A stretch of 64,000 nucleotides of DNA from Craterilacuibacter sp. RT1T (GTDB taxonomy: Bacteria; Pseudomonadota; Gammaproteobacteria; Burkholderiales; Chromobacteriaceae). Below are positions 8,656 through 16,179 of the stretch, one piece after another. The position numbers and the translations under genes are program-made. The DNA is taken from NCBI RefSeq assembly GCF_023502145.1, contig NZ_JAMFLI010000003.1, positions 292,989 to 356,988 of the forward strand, in the 5' to 3' direction. The first letter of the stretch is position 1. Each line of letters opens with the position of its first letter. The notes under the pieces are model-generated. The model made no database searches. It worked only from the letters and a program-made list of their open reading frames with translations, and was not told the DNA's origin.

Positions 8656-9585
8656 ATGGCCAATAAACCGCAACCGATGGCAACCGATATTTCGCGCCCA
8701 TTCTGGGAAGCGCTCAAGCAGCACCGGGTCAGCATCCAGCACTGCACCGACTGCGGCAGCTGGGCTTTCTTTCCGCGCAGCCACTGCCCGTCCTGCCTGT
8801 CGGACAAGCTGCAATGGCGCGATGTATCGGGTGCCGGCACGCTGTTGACCTATACCGTCGCCCGCATCCCCACCCTACCCGACTTTGCCGACGAGGCGCC
8901 GCAAAAGCTGGCGGTCGTCGAACTGGCGGAGGGGGTGCATATCAATACCACCCTGGTCGGCCTGGGTGAAGACGAAATCCATATCGGCATGGCGCTCAAG
9001 CCGGTATTCGACGAAAGCGGCGAAACCACGCTATTGCGCTTTACCGGTCAGGACAAAGCCCTCAGCGTGATTCAAGCCGGGGCGCAAGCCGAAGCGCCTG
9101 TGACGCAGGTGGTGAGCAAACGCCAGATCCATTTCAAGGATTTTGCCTCCCTGAAAGCACTGGTCAGCGACAGCTATTCCGACTGGAGCAACCGCTATAC
9201 CGTCAGCCAGGACATCATCGACCAGTTTGCCGCCCTCTCCGGTGACGACTACTGGATACATACCGATCCCGAGCGGGCCAAAAAACAGAGTCCGTTCGGC
9301 TCCACCATTGCCCACGGCATGCTGATCCAGGTGCTGCTGTCGCGCCTGACGATGCCGCTGGATTGGGAGTTGGCAGGTTTTGGCAATATGGTCAACTACG
9401 GCTCGGACAAGCTGCGCTTTCCGTCTCCGGTGCTGTCCGGCAGCCAGATTCACGGCCGCAGCCGGGTTAAAGCGGTAGACGAAGTCAAAGCCGGTACCCA
9501 GCTGACACTGGAGATGTGCATCCATGTTGTCGGTCAGGAGCGTCCGGCGCTGATTAATGAGCTGATTGTGCTGTATATGCCTTGA
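8656..9585 (+). CDS. DUF35 zinc-ribbon/OB-fold fused to MaoC-type enoyl-CoA hydratase
   Basis: 309-aa two-domain protein. Residues 1-130 are a DUF35 (ChsH2 C-terminal-like) domain with a rubredoxin-like zinc ribbon, Cys30, Cys33, Cys44 and Cys47, then an OB fold. Residues 150-309 are a hot-dog MaoC hydratase with the (R)-hydratase motif SGDDYWIHTDPERAKK (Asp197/His202) and FGSTIAHGMLIQ. DUF35 domains bind and activate Ltp2-type aldolases, and MaoC hydrates the C17-side-chain double bond, so this protein probably supplies both the hydration step and the aldolase anchor. The domain order is opposite to mycobacterial ChsH2 (MaoC first, DUF35 last). It is the last gene of the operon, followed by a terminator. 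Confidence 0.85.
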   Translation: MANKPQPMATDISRPFWEALKQHRVSIQHCTDCGSWAFFPRSHCPSCLSDKLQWRDVSGAGTLLTYTVARIPTLPDFADEAPQKLAVVELAEGVHINTTLVGLGEDEIHIGMALKPVFDESGETTLLRFTGQDKALSVIQAGAQAEAPVTQVVSKRQIHFKDFASLKALVSDSYSDWSNRYTVSQDIIDQFAALSGDDYWIHTDPERAKKQSPFGSTIAHGMLIQVLLSRLTMPLDWELAGFGNMVNYGSDKLRFPSPVLSGSQIHGRSRVKAVDEVKAGTQLTLEMCIHVVGQERPALINELIVLYMP

Positions 9586-9610
9586 ATGTGTGCCCTCGAT
9601 GTGGTGCTTG

Positions 9611-9635
9611 GCCCCGTTGCGACGGGGCTTTTTTT
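9611..9635 (+). terminator. Intrinsic terminator of the first steroid operon
   Basis: GCCCCGT-tgcg-ACGGGGC followed by seven T residues, 25 bp after the DUF35-MaoC stop codon. Confidence 0.9.
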
Positions 9636-9769
9636 CGTCGTACGGTCATGGTTGCCTGTTTTTTAGGCAGCGCGTGTCAGGCCTTGCCCGGCAAAGCCTG
9701 ACCGCGTTTATCCACAAGCCACCCCCAGCTTTGTCCGCGCGGACTGTGGGTGAGTCGGGCCGGCTGAAG

Positions 9770-9979
9770 TCAGGATTTTTTTCTGCGCAGCCACCGGATA
9801 AAAGCCAGCAGCGCGGAGACGCAAGCCAGCGCAAAAAACAGCCAGCCCAGCGGGATCAGGGCAAAGGGCTCGTGCAACAGGCCCTGCCCGTCGATTGAGC
9901 TGCCGATCAAGTCGTAGCCCAGCTTGCACAACACGCTTAAGCCCAAAAATATCAGGGCGATTTTCAAGAGTCTGCTCAT
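9770..9979 (-). CDS. Small two-TM membrane protein, unknown function
   Basis: 69-aa hydrophobic protein (start MSRLLKIALIFLGLSVLCKLG). It has two predicted membrane segments, about residues 5-24 and 40-62, and a basic tail RWLRRKKS. Ribosome-binding signal is weak (TGGAA). The composition and TM pattern look like a genuine small inner-membrane protein and not a shadow of another frame, since no other gene occupies this stretch. No family recognised. It lies between the terminator of one steroid operon and a repeat element, so it may be unrelated to steroid metabolism. Confidence 0.5.
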   Translation of the reverse strand: MSRLLKIALIFLGLSVLCKLGYDLIGSSIDGQGLLHEPFALIPLGWLFFALACVSALLAFIRWLRRKKS

Positions 9980-10066
9980 GTTCCATGCACCGACAACGGT
10001 ATATTGCCGGTCATGCTAGCGTAAAAAAGGGATGGCGTTTGCCATACGGCCCACGCCATCCCTGCT

Positions 10067-10212
10067 TTAGAACCTGTTCACGATCTGCTGCGCATCGGCG
10101 ATACGGCGTTAAAAACAGCTTCGAAATGCTCATGTACCATCTGTACATTCCGCTTTCTCAGCCGTTTTTGCCTTGTCTCTCCCTCGCTCGCGAGATCGTG
10201 AACACGCTCTTA
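10067..10212. repeat. 146-bp MITE-like palindromic repeat, copy 1
   Basis: Intergenic element nearly identical in length and sequence (about 130 of 146 positions by eye) to the one at 26001-26146. The ends are imperfect inverted repeats: TTAGAACCTGTTCACGATCT on the left, and TAAGAGCGTGTTCACGATCT as the reverse complement of the right end. Both ends carry TTA on the plus strand, as a 3-bp target duplication would leave. The inner halves are also complementary (AAAAACAGCTTCGAAATG against CCGCTTTCTCAGCCGTTTTT), so the whole unit can fold into one long hairpin. It has no coding capacity. The right end lies 22 bp past the stop codon of the SDR gene. Confidence 0.85.
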
Positions 10213-10234
10213 GCTACCAGCCGCTTATCCGCCG

Positions 10235-11113
10235 CTAACTACCCCACACTTTTTTGGCGGGGATGGCGGTATCGAGCAAACCCTGTATCGCCACACCGAT
10301 GCCATCGGCCGGATAAGCCTTGCCGCCGTTGCGCGCCTCGGGGCCGGAACGCCAGCCATCGCAGACCGAGACGCGGTCGCCCTCGATTTCGAATACCTGC
10401 CCGCTGACCTGGCTGCTGGCTGCGCTTGCCAGCCACACCACCAGCGGCGCGACATTGGCCGGGTCGTAATGGTCAAAGCCGGATGCCGGCTTTTTCACCA
10501 ATTCCGGCATGCCCTGTTCGGTCATATGGGTACGCGCGGCCGGTGCCAGCGCATTGGCGGTGATGCCGTAGCGCGCAAGCTCGGCCGCCTGCACCAGTGT
10601 CAGCGTGGCCACGCCGCCCTTGGCCGCGGCGTAGTTGGACTGGCCGATCGAGCCTTGCAGACCGGCGCCCGAGGTGGTGTTGATAATGCGCGCATCAAGC
10701 TGAATGCCGTCTTTGCTGAGGTTGCGCCAGCGCTCGGCGAGCACCCGCGACAGGCAAAAATGCCCCTTCAGATGCACGCGCATCACCTCATCCCAATCCT
10801 CTTCGGACAGCGACACAAACATGCGGTCGCGCAAAATGCCCGCATTATTGACGACGGCGTGCACTTCGCCAAACTCGGCCAGTGCGGCTGCCACAATGGC
10901 GCGCGCGCCTTGCAGCGAGCAGATGTCGCCGGCGTTGGCCAGCGCCTTGCCCCCTGATGCGTGAATGTCGGCCACGACTGCCGCAGCCGCTTCCATCCGG
11001 ATGTCGTTCACCACCACATTGGCGCCCTCGGCCGCCAGCGCCAGCGCATAGGCACGCCCCAGGCCGCCGCCGGCGCCGGTAATGATGACGGTACGCTTGT
11101 CACACAGTTTCAT
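10235..11113 (-). CDS. SDR-family 3-hydroxyacyl-CoA dehydrogenase (HSD17B4/ChsB1-like)
   Basis: 292-aa classical short-chain dehydrogenase. It shows the NAD-binding TGAGGGLG at residues 12-19, NNAG at 89-92, and the catalytic Ser148, Tyr161 (QSNYAAAKGG) and Lys165. Sequence type resembles the N-terminal dehydrogenase of peroxisomal multifunctional enzyme 2 and steroid side-chain 3-hydroxyacyl-CoA dehydrogenases. It would oxidise the hydroxyl made by the enoyl-CoA hydratase before thiolysis. It is the last gene of the minus-strand series ECH, ACAD, ACAD, thiolase, SDR, which together make one beta-oxidation round. The C-terminus is longer than in simple SDRs (GQVFEIEGDRVSVCDGWRS), as in HSD17B4 relatives. 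Confidence 0.85.
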   Translation of the reverse strand: MKLCDKRTVIITGAGGGLGRAYALALAAEGANVVVNDIRMEAAAAVVADIHASGGKALANAGDICSLQGARAIVAAALAEFGEVHAVVNNAGILRDRMFVSLSEEDWDEVMRVHLKGHFCLSRVLAERWRNLSKDGIQLDARIINTTSGAGLQGSIGQSNYAAAKGGVATLTLVQAAELARYGITANALAPAARTHMTEQGMPELVKKPASGFDHYDPANVAPLVVWLASAASSQVSGQVFEIEGDRVSVCDGWRSGPEARNGGKAYPADGIGVAIQGLLDTAIPAKKVWGS

Positions 11114-11195
11114 AGTTGACTCCTGAAATCGGGATGAGGGTATGGGGAGTAGTGAGTGGGGAGTACCCTACCACCGGCGCCCTGTACCCCATGGT

Positions 11196-12347
11196 TCACA
11201 AACGCTCGATAATGGTGACGTTGGCCTGGCCGCCGCCTTCGCACATGGTCTGCAGGCCGAAACGGCCGCCGCTGCGCTCCAGCTCGTGCAACAGCGTCGT
11301 CATCAGCCGGGCACCCGAGGCACCCAGCGGATGACCCAGCGCAATGGCACCGCCGTTGACATTGGTGCGCGCCGGGTCATAGCCGGTCTCGGCCAGCCAT
11401 GCCATCACCACCGAGGCGAAGGCTTCGTTGATTTCGACCAGGTCGATATCCGACAGCTTCATGCCGCATTTTTTCAGCGCATATTCGGTGGCCGGAATCG
11501 GGGCGCGCAAATGCCAGATCGGATCGTCGCCCCGCACCGACAGATGGTGAATACGCGCGCGCGGCGTCAGGTCGTAACGCTTGAGCGCCGCTTCCGACAC
11601 CACCAGCACGGCGGCGGATGCGTCGGCAGTCTGGCTGGACACCGCTGCAGTAATGCCCGGATAGGCCGCATCGACCGGCTCCAGCTCCGCCATTTTGGCC
11701 AGCGTGGTGTCGCGCACCGTCTCGTCAAAATCGAGGCCGTTCAGCGCCACGATCTCGCGTGCGAAGCGCCCTTCCTGCGTGGCCTGTCTGGCCTTGTTGT
11801 GGCTATCCAGCGCAAAGGCTTCCATCGCGGCGCGCGACAAGCCCCAGTGGTCGGCAATGCGCTGCGCGGCATAGAACTGGTTGACCGGCGCATCGCCAAA
11901 GCGCGCCTGCCAGCCCTGGCTCTCGGCAAACGGCGTGGTATAGCCATAGGCCTGGCCCGCCAGCATGGCGGCTGAAATCGGGATGCGGGTCATGGTCTGC
12001 ACGCCGCCGGCCAGCACCACGTCCATGGTGCCGGACATCACCGCCTGCGCGGCAAAGTGCACCGCCTGCTGGCTGGAGCCGCACTGGCGGTCGATGGTGG
12101 TGCCGGGCACCGCCAAGGGCATGCCGGCGGCCAGCCATGCTGTGCGGGCGATATCGCCGGCCTGCGCACCGATGGTGTCGACGCAGCCGAACACCACATC
12201 GTCGTAGTCTTCAGCCGGAATGGCGTTGCGGGAAACAATGGCGCGAATCACATGCGCGCCCAGATCGGCGGCATGCACGTCGGCGAGCCGACCCTTGCGT
12301 TTGCCGGTGGGGCTACGCAAGGCGTCGACGATATAGGCTTGTGCCAT
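11196..12347 (-). CDS. Acetyl-CoA acetyltransferase/3-ketoacyl-CoA thiolase (FadA5-like)
   Basis: 383-aa thiolase that would cleave a beta-ketoacyl-CoA steroid side chain. The nucleophilic Cys89 sits in TIDRQCGSSQQA. The catalytic His is in ALGHPLGASGAR, and the C-terminal Cys in GLQTMCEGGGQ. All three catalytic elements are intact, in contrast with the Cys-less thiolase-like protein at 7441. Length is standard. It sits in a minus-strand group with the SDR downstream and two acyl-CoA dehydrogenases and an enoyl-CoA hydratase upstream, so it likely performs the thiolysis step of the same round (FadA5 or Skt-type role, inferred from context). Confidence 0.9.
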   Translation of the reverse strand: MAQAYIVDALRSPTGKRKGRLADVHAADLGAHVIRAIVSRNAIPAEDYDDVVFGCVDTIGAQAGDIARTAWLAAGMPLAVPGTTIDRQCGSSQQAVHFAAQAVMSGTMDVVLAGGVQTMTRIPISAAMLAGQAYGYTTPFAESQGWQARFGDAPVNQFYAAQRIADHWGLSRAAMEAFALDSHNKARQATQEGRFAREIVALNGLDFDETVRDTTLAKMAELEPVDAAYPGITAAVSSQTADASAAVLVVSEAALKRYDLTPRARIHHLSVRGDDPIWHLRAPIPATEYALKKCGMKLSDIDLVEINEAFASVVMAWLAETGYDPARTNVNGGAIALGHPLGASGARLMTTLLHELERSGGRFGLQTMCEGGGQANVTIIERL

Positions 12348-12368
12348 GGGTTTTCCTTGGTTGCAGTG

Positions 12369-12437
12369 CGCTAGCGCGCCAGGCAGGCGGCGGGAGACGG
12401 CGCTTGCCGCCGCGCCTGCCCGCTTAACGCGCTAGCG
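12369..12437. repeat. Long imperfect inverted repeat between thiolase and acyl-CoA dehydrogenase genes
   Basis: Outer arms CGCTAGCGCG (12369-12378) and CGCGCTAGCG (12428-12437) are exact reverse complements. GC-rich inner arms GGCAGGCGGCGG and CCGCCGCGCCTGCC are nearly so. The element fills almost all of the 97-bp gap between two same-strand genes. There is no T-run, so it is more like a REP-type or mRNA-stabilising hairpin than an intrinsic terminator. Confidence 0.6.
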
Positions 12438-12444
12438 GCAAAGT

Positions 12445-13500
12445 TCAGATAAAGGTCTTGCCCGGCCCGATCTCGGCCCCGGGTGAAAACAGCCAGTTCG
12501 CGACGCGGGCCTTGTGAAAGCCGGCATCACCCCAGGCAGCATCCAGCGCCCAGATGCGCTTCATGAAAATCTGCAGGTCGCACTCCCAGGTGTAACCCAT
12601 GGCGCCATGCACCTGTATGCCGTTGCGCGCCGCCAGACGTGCAGCCTCCGCGCAGGCCAGCCGCGCCTGCGACACATAGACGTCGCGCAAGGGGTGGCCC
12701 TGCTCAAGCGCCCACGCCGCACGGTTGAGCACCGGCTTGGCGAACTCGCTCTTGACCGCCACATCGGCCATATGGTGCTTGACCGCCTGAAAGCTGCCGA
12801 TCGGCTTGCCGAACTGTTTGCGCTGCGCGGTGTAATCGATGGAAATGTCCAGAATGCGCTGGGTCAGCCCCAAAAGCTGGCCGCAGATGGCCAGGCTTGC
12901 ACGGTTGACCAGATCGCGCCACAAGGCTTGCCCTTGGGCGGCCGTTGCCAGCCGGGTGGCCGCGCCGGTCGGCAGGCTGACGCGGTAAAGGCGGCGCGCC
13001 GGGTCGACACTGGCCACCGCACTGACATCGACCTCGCTGCGCGCGATGGCATGCACTTCTTCATCGCGCCACACCAATAGCAGATCGGCCTGGCCTGCAT
13101 CCGCCACCAAAGGACACAGCGGGTGGCTGATCGCCACGCGCGCCTGCCCCTGGGCAATGGCCGGCAGCCAGTGCGCCTGAAAACTTGGCGCATCCGGCAG
13201 GGCCGCAATCAGGCTGGCGGCCAGATAGCCGGTATTCAGCGGCGCATCGGGCACGGCGTAGTAGCCGAACTCCTGGCTCATCAAGGCCCAATCGGTATCG
13301 GCCAAGCCCAGCCCGCCATGGGCTTCGGGCACCGACAGCGCACACAAGCCTTGCCCTGCGATCAGCGCCTGCAGTTGCGGGCTGATGCCGCCCTCCATCT
13401 CCCAGCCTTCGCGCACGCGCTCGGGACTGGCTTCCACCATAAACAGCGCACGCATCGCATCGCGAAAAGCGCGCTGGTCGTCGGTATAGGTAAAGTCCAT
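12445..13500 (-). CDS. Acyl-CoA dehydrogenase, second pair, short subunit
   Basis: 351-aa acyl-CoA dehydrogenase family protein (MDFTYTDDQRAFRDAMR). It keeps the conserved helical block QRKQFGKPIGSFQAVKHHMADVA and the segment NGIQVHGAMGYTWECDLQIFMKR. The usual YEGT Glu position reads AAWGDAGF, so the MCAD-type base is absent. It follows the longer dehydrogenase by 14 bp in the same direction. Long-short pairs of this kind form heterotetramers in steroid side-chain oxidation. A GGGGAA site precedes the start. Substrate unknown. Confidence 0.88.
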   Translation of the reverse strand: MDFTYTDDQRAFRDAMRALFMVEASPERVREGWEMEGGISPQLQALIAGQGLCALSVPEAHGGLGLADTDWALMSQEFGYYAVPDAPLNTGYLAASLIAALPDAPSFQAHWLPAIAQGQARVAISHPLCPLVADAGQADLLLVWRDEEVHAIARSEVDVSAVASVDPARRLYRVSLPTGAATRLATAAQGQALWRDLVNRASLAICGQLLGLTQRILDISIDYTAQRKQFGKPIGSFQAVKHHMADVAVKSEFAKPVLNRAAWALEQGHPLRDVYVSQARLACAEAARLAARNGIQVHGAMGYTWECDLQIFMKRIWALDAAWGDAGFHKARVANWLFSPGAEIGPGKTFI

Positions 13501-13514
13501 CGGTTTCCCCTTTA

Positions 13515-14663
13515 CTAGCGCGGCATGCCCAGCATGCGTTCGGCGACGATATTGCGCTGGATCTCGTTGCTGCCGGCGTAGATCGGGCCGGCTTGGGCAA
13601 ACATGAATCCTTCCATCCAGCGTTTGGCTTCCGGCGTATCCAGCTCGGCGCGGCTGCCCAGAATGCGCAAGGCGGTGTCGTGCAGCAGCAGATCCAGCTC
13701 GGACCAGAAAATCTTGTTGGTGCTGGATTCCGGCCCGATCTTGCTGCCCTTGGCCAGCATGCTGACCGTACGGTAGGTCGACAGGGTGTAGGCTTCGGCA
13801 CCGGAGACGGCGCGGATCACCGCGTCGCGAATGGACGGGTCGCGATCGGCCGCCTCGCGGTTAGCCAGATACAGCGCCAGCAAGCGTTTGGCCGTCTGCT
13901 GATAGCGCGCGGGCGAGCGCAGCAACAGGCCGCGCTCGAAACCGGCGGTGGCCATGGCCACATGCCAGCCCTCGCCCTCGCCGCCCAGGAGGCAATCGGC
14001 CGGCACGCGCACATTGTCGAAGAAAATTTCGGCAAAACCGGCCAGACCATTGAGTTGGCGGATCGGGCGCAAGGTCACGCCCGGCGTATCCAGCGGCACC
14101 AACAGATAAGACAGGCCATGGTGGCGCTGCGAACCGGCCTCGGTGCGGAACAGGCCGAACACCCAGTCGGCCCAGCGTGCGCGCGTCGACCAGGTTTTCT
14201 GGCCGTTCAGCACATAATGGTCGCCGTCGCGCTCGGCCGTGCAGCGCACCGCCGCCATATCGGAGCCGGCACCGGGCTCGCTCCAGGCCTGCGCCCACAT
14301 ATCGTCGCATGCCGCCATGCGCGGCAAAAAGCGCGCTTTTTGCTCGGGCGTGCCGTACTCCATCAGGGTCGGGCCCAACAGGAAGATGCCGTTCTGGTTC
14401 AGGCGCAAAGGCGCATCGGCCGCCCAGTACTCCTCTTCGAAAATCAGCCATTCAATCAGGCTGGCGCCGCGCCCGCCCAAAGCCTCGGGCCAGGTAATGC
14501 CGGCATAGCCGGCACTGTTCAGTGTTTTTTCCCAGGCGCGGTGCGCCTGAAAGCCTTCAAAAGTATCGTAATCGGGCAACGCCTCGCGCGGCACATGCGC
14601 TTGCATCCAGGCGCGGACTTCGGCGCGAAAGGCGTGTTGCTCTGCTGTGTAGTGCAGGTCCAT
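13515..14663 (-). CDS. Acyl-CoA dehydrogenase, second pair, long subunit
   Basis: 382-aa acyl-CoA dehydrogenase starting MDLHYTAEQHAFRAEV; a 17-residue upstream extension lacks a ribosome site and was rejected. Signatures are AWSEPGAGSDMAAVRCTAERDG (flavin/substrate contact) and YAGSNEIQRNIVAERMLGMPR at the C-terminus, where Ala replaces the canonical Glu. It is separated from the enoyl-CoA hydratase gene by 16 bp. It is a likely partner of the following 351-aa subunit, giving the first oxidation of the beta-oxidation round whose hydratase, dehydrogenase and thiolase are encoded around it. Confidence 0.9.
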   Translation of the reverse strand: MDLHYTAEQHAFRAEVRAWMQAHVPREALPDYDTFEGFQAHRAWEKTLNSAGYAGITWPEALGGRGASLIEWLIFEEEYWAADAPLRLNQNGIFLLGPTLMEYGTPEQKARFLPRMAACDDMWAQAWSEPGAGSDMAAVRCTAERDGDHYVLNGQKTWSTRARWADWVFGLFRTEAGSQRHHGLSYLLVPLDTPGVTLRPIRQLNGLAGFAEIFFDNVRVPADCLLGGEGEGWHVAMATAGFERGLLLRSPARYQQTAKRLLALYLANREAADRDPSIRDAVIRAVSGAEAYTLSTYRTVSMLAKGSKIGPESSTNKIFWSELDLLLHDTALRILGSRAELDTPEAKRWMEGFMFAQAGPIYAGSNEIQRNIVAERMLGMPR

Positions 14664-14679
14664 GGGCAGACTCCGCTTA

Positions 14680-15429
14680 TTAAAAGTGCGCCGTGCGCTT
14701 TTCGACAAAGGCATCCCGGGTCTTGGCCGAGTCCGGGCTCATATACGCTTGCAGGGTAAAGCCCTGCTCCCAGCGGTATTTGGCTTCCAGATCCCCGTCC
14801 TCGACGCCGTTCAGCGCCTCCTTGGCGATGCGTATCATCGCCGGACTCTTGGCCGCGATGCGCGCGGCAATCGCCAGCGCCGTATCCCGCAACTCGGCCG
14901 CCGCCACCACCCGCTCGATCGCCCCCAGGCGCAGCGCCTCGGGCGCGCCGATCATCTCGCCGGTAAAAAACAGGTAGCGCGTTTTTTGTACGCCGAACAT
15001 GCGCTGCAAATGGGCGGCCCCGCCCATGGCGCCCCGATCGACTTCGGGCAGGCCAAAGCTTGCGTTGTCGGCGGCGATCACGATATCGGCCGCACCGCAA
15101 ATACCGATGCCGCCGCCCAGCACAAAGCCGTGCACCGCCGCAATCACCGGCACCTTATTGCGGTGCACCGCCTTGAAGGTTTCGTAATTGCCGGCATTGA
15201 CCTCGACAATCAGGGAATCGTCTTCTGCCAGCTCCTTGATATCCACCCCGGCGCAAAAGCCACGCCCTTCGGCGCGCAACACAATCACGCGGGTGCGCGG
15301 ATCAAGGCCGGTGGCGCTAATCTCGGCCGCCAACGCATGCCAGCCGGCCGCAGGCAAGGCATTGACCGGCGGGTGGTCGATCACGATTTCGGCCACGCCG
15401 TTGTCGTGCAAGCTCGTGTAAAAGTACAT
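14680..15429 (-). CDS. Enoyl-CoA hydratase (crotonase family, EchA19/Shy-like)
   Basis: 249-aa crotonase-fold hydratase. The oxyanion-hole segments are GRGFCAGVDIKEL (about residues 55-68) and HGFVLGGGIGICGAADIV. The acidic catalytic position is in FGLPEVDRGAMGG. An AGGAGC site lies before the start. It is the first gene of the minus-strand operon ECH-ACAD-ACAD-thiolase-SDR and would hydrate the alpha-beta-unsaturated side-chain CoA ester. The AT-rich ABC-3C island begins upstream of it, so its promoter must lie in the 588-bp spacer. Confidence 0.88.
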   Translation of the reverse strand: MYFYTSLHDNGVAEIVIDHPPVNALPAAGWHALAAEISATGLDPRTRVIVLRAEGRGFCAGVDIKELAEDDSLIVEVNAGNYETFKAVHRNKVPVIAAVHGFVLGGGIGICGAADIVIAADNASFGLPEVDRGAMGGAAHLQRMFGVQKTRYLFFTGEMIGAPEALRLGAIERVVAAAELRDTALAIAARIAAKSPAMIRIAKEALNGVEDGDLEAKYRWEQGFTLQAYMSPDSAKTRDAFVEKRTAHF

Positions 15430-16017
15430 GGATGCTCCTGGTGCGCTGTGCCGTCATGGCGGGATGCCTAGCATCATCCGGCCAAATAACCGGACGCGCA
15501 CACCACAAACGGACTAATCCGCACCAAACCACAGGTGGTATTTCCATGTGCATGAGAGTGAAGGAGATGCGATGCGCGCAACAGCCGTCACCGCGCAAAG
15601 GGAGACTTCGTTTGTGCGCGCTATTGCGGCTCATGCCCCGCCTCTATTCAGCACGGCCTCGTTCGCTTCAGTGACGCGTTAAGTCGCAACGCCAGCTGCT
15701 TATGCAGGCCGCCGTGCTGCGCCCCTTCGTGAGCGTGGCAATAATATTGGGTAAAAAATATCTGCCAAATTTGACATGCGCGTATGCGGTCAGTTGTAAT
15801 GCTGCTTTAACGGCCTAATGCGCAAAGCAGCAAGCCGTCCCATCTGGATGTGTATATCCCCATCAGAACGTTTCGACGTGGTTGAAAAACCGGGCAGGAC
15901 TGCGGCAGCTTATGCAGTTGTACACATAAGTCAAACAGATATGTACCCAGTACTGGTGTACATTTAATATTCTCTACAAGAATCAATACACTATTTAAAA
16001 ACAAACCAGAGGTCACT
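15430..16017. other. 588-bp spacer at the left edge of the AT-rich island
   Basis: Holds the promoter region of the enoyl-CoA hydratase operon (minus) and of the ABC-3C operon (plus). Composition changes from GC-rich to AT-rich at about 15740. Short frames in both strands have no ribosome sites or recognisable motifs. A palindromic candidate operator lies at 15941-15963. No integrase, direct-repeat pair or tRNA was recognised at this edge. Confidence 0.5.
15941..15963. promoter_or_regulatory. Candidate operator upstream of the ABC-3C operon
   Basis: Interrupted palindrome: outer arms ATGTAC and GTACAT flank a perfect core CCAGTACTGG, with one extra base on the right. It lies 55 bp before the first start codon. 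A possible -10 (TAATAT, 15965-15970) is immediately downstream, so a bound regulator would cover the promoter. No regulator gene is in the island. Confidence 0.4.
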
Positions 16018-16179
16018 ATGCGAGAAATTCTGTCCATCGTTGCAGACATAGCAACCATTATTACTGCCATCTGCGCCACTGGAATTCTAGTACGTATTAA
16101 TATCAACCTGAACAATAATTCAAGTAAGAATGCTGTGCAGCGTGCGATTGGCTCTGGCAACAGACAGAACATTAAGTAA
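16018..16179 (+). CDS. 53-aa single-TM protein with C-terminal Q-x-A-I-G-x-x-N-x-Q motif
   Basis: Small gene with an AGAGG site six bases before ATG. Residues 4-25 (start ILSIVADIATIITAI) form one predicted membrane helix. The rest is a short polar tail rich in Asn, ending AVQRAIGSGNRQNIK. Its stop codon overlaps the next start (TAATG), so the two are translationally coupled. The tail pattern Q41-x-A-I-G45-x-x-N48-x-Q50 is repeated with the same spacing at the N-terminus of the next protein (Q6 to Q15). This resembles the short Gln/Asn/Gly amyloid-signalling motifs that link adjacent-gene receptors and membrane effectors. No family recognised. A membrane anchor or pore-type effector is inferred. 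Confidence 0.7.
   Translation: MREILSIVADIATIITAICATGILVRININLNNNSSKNAVQRAIGSGNRQNIK

Noticed and set aside
7597..8814. Long minus-strand open frame (405 codons) opposite the aldolase gene
   Set aside because: Frames of this length arise by GC-rich codon bias opposite true genes; the plus-strand frame has thiolase-fold motifs and a ribosome site, the minus frame has neither.
15432..15674. Short frames at the GC-rich left side of the island spacer
   Set aside because: Arg/Ser-rich translations with no motif; treated as noncoding spacer. A gene remnant cannot be excluded.
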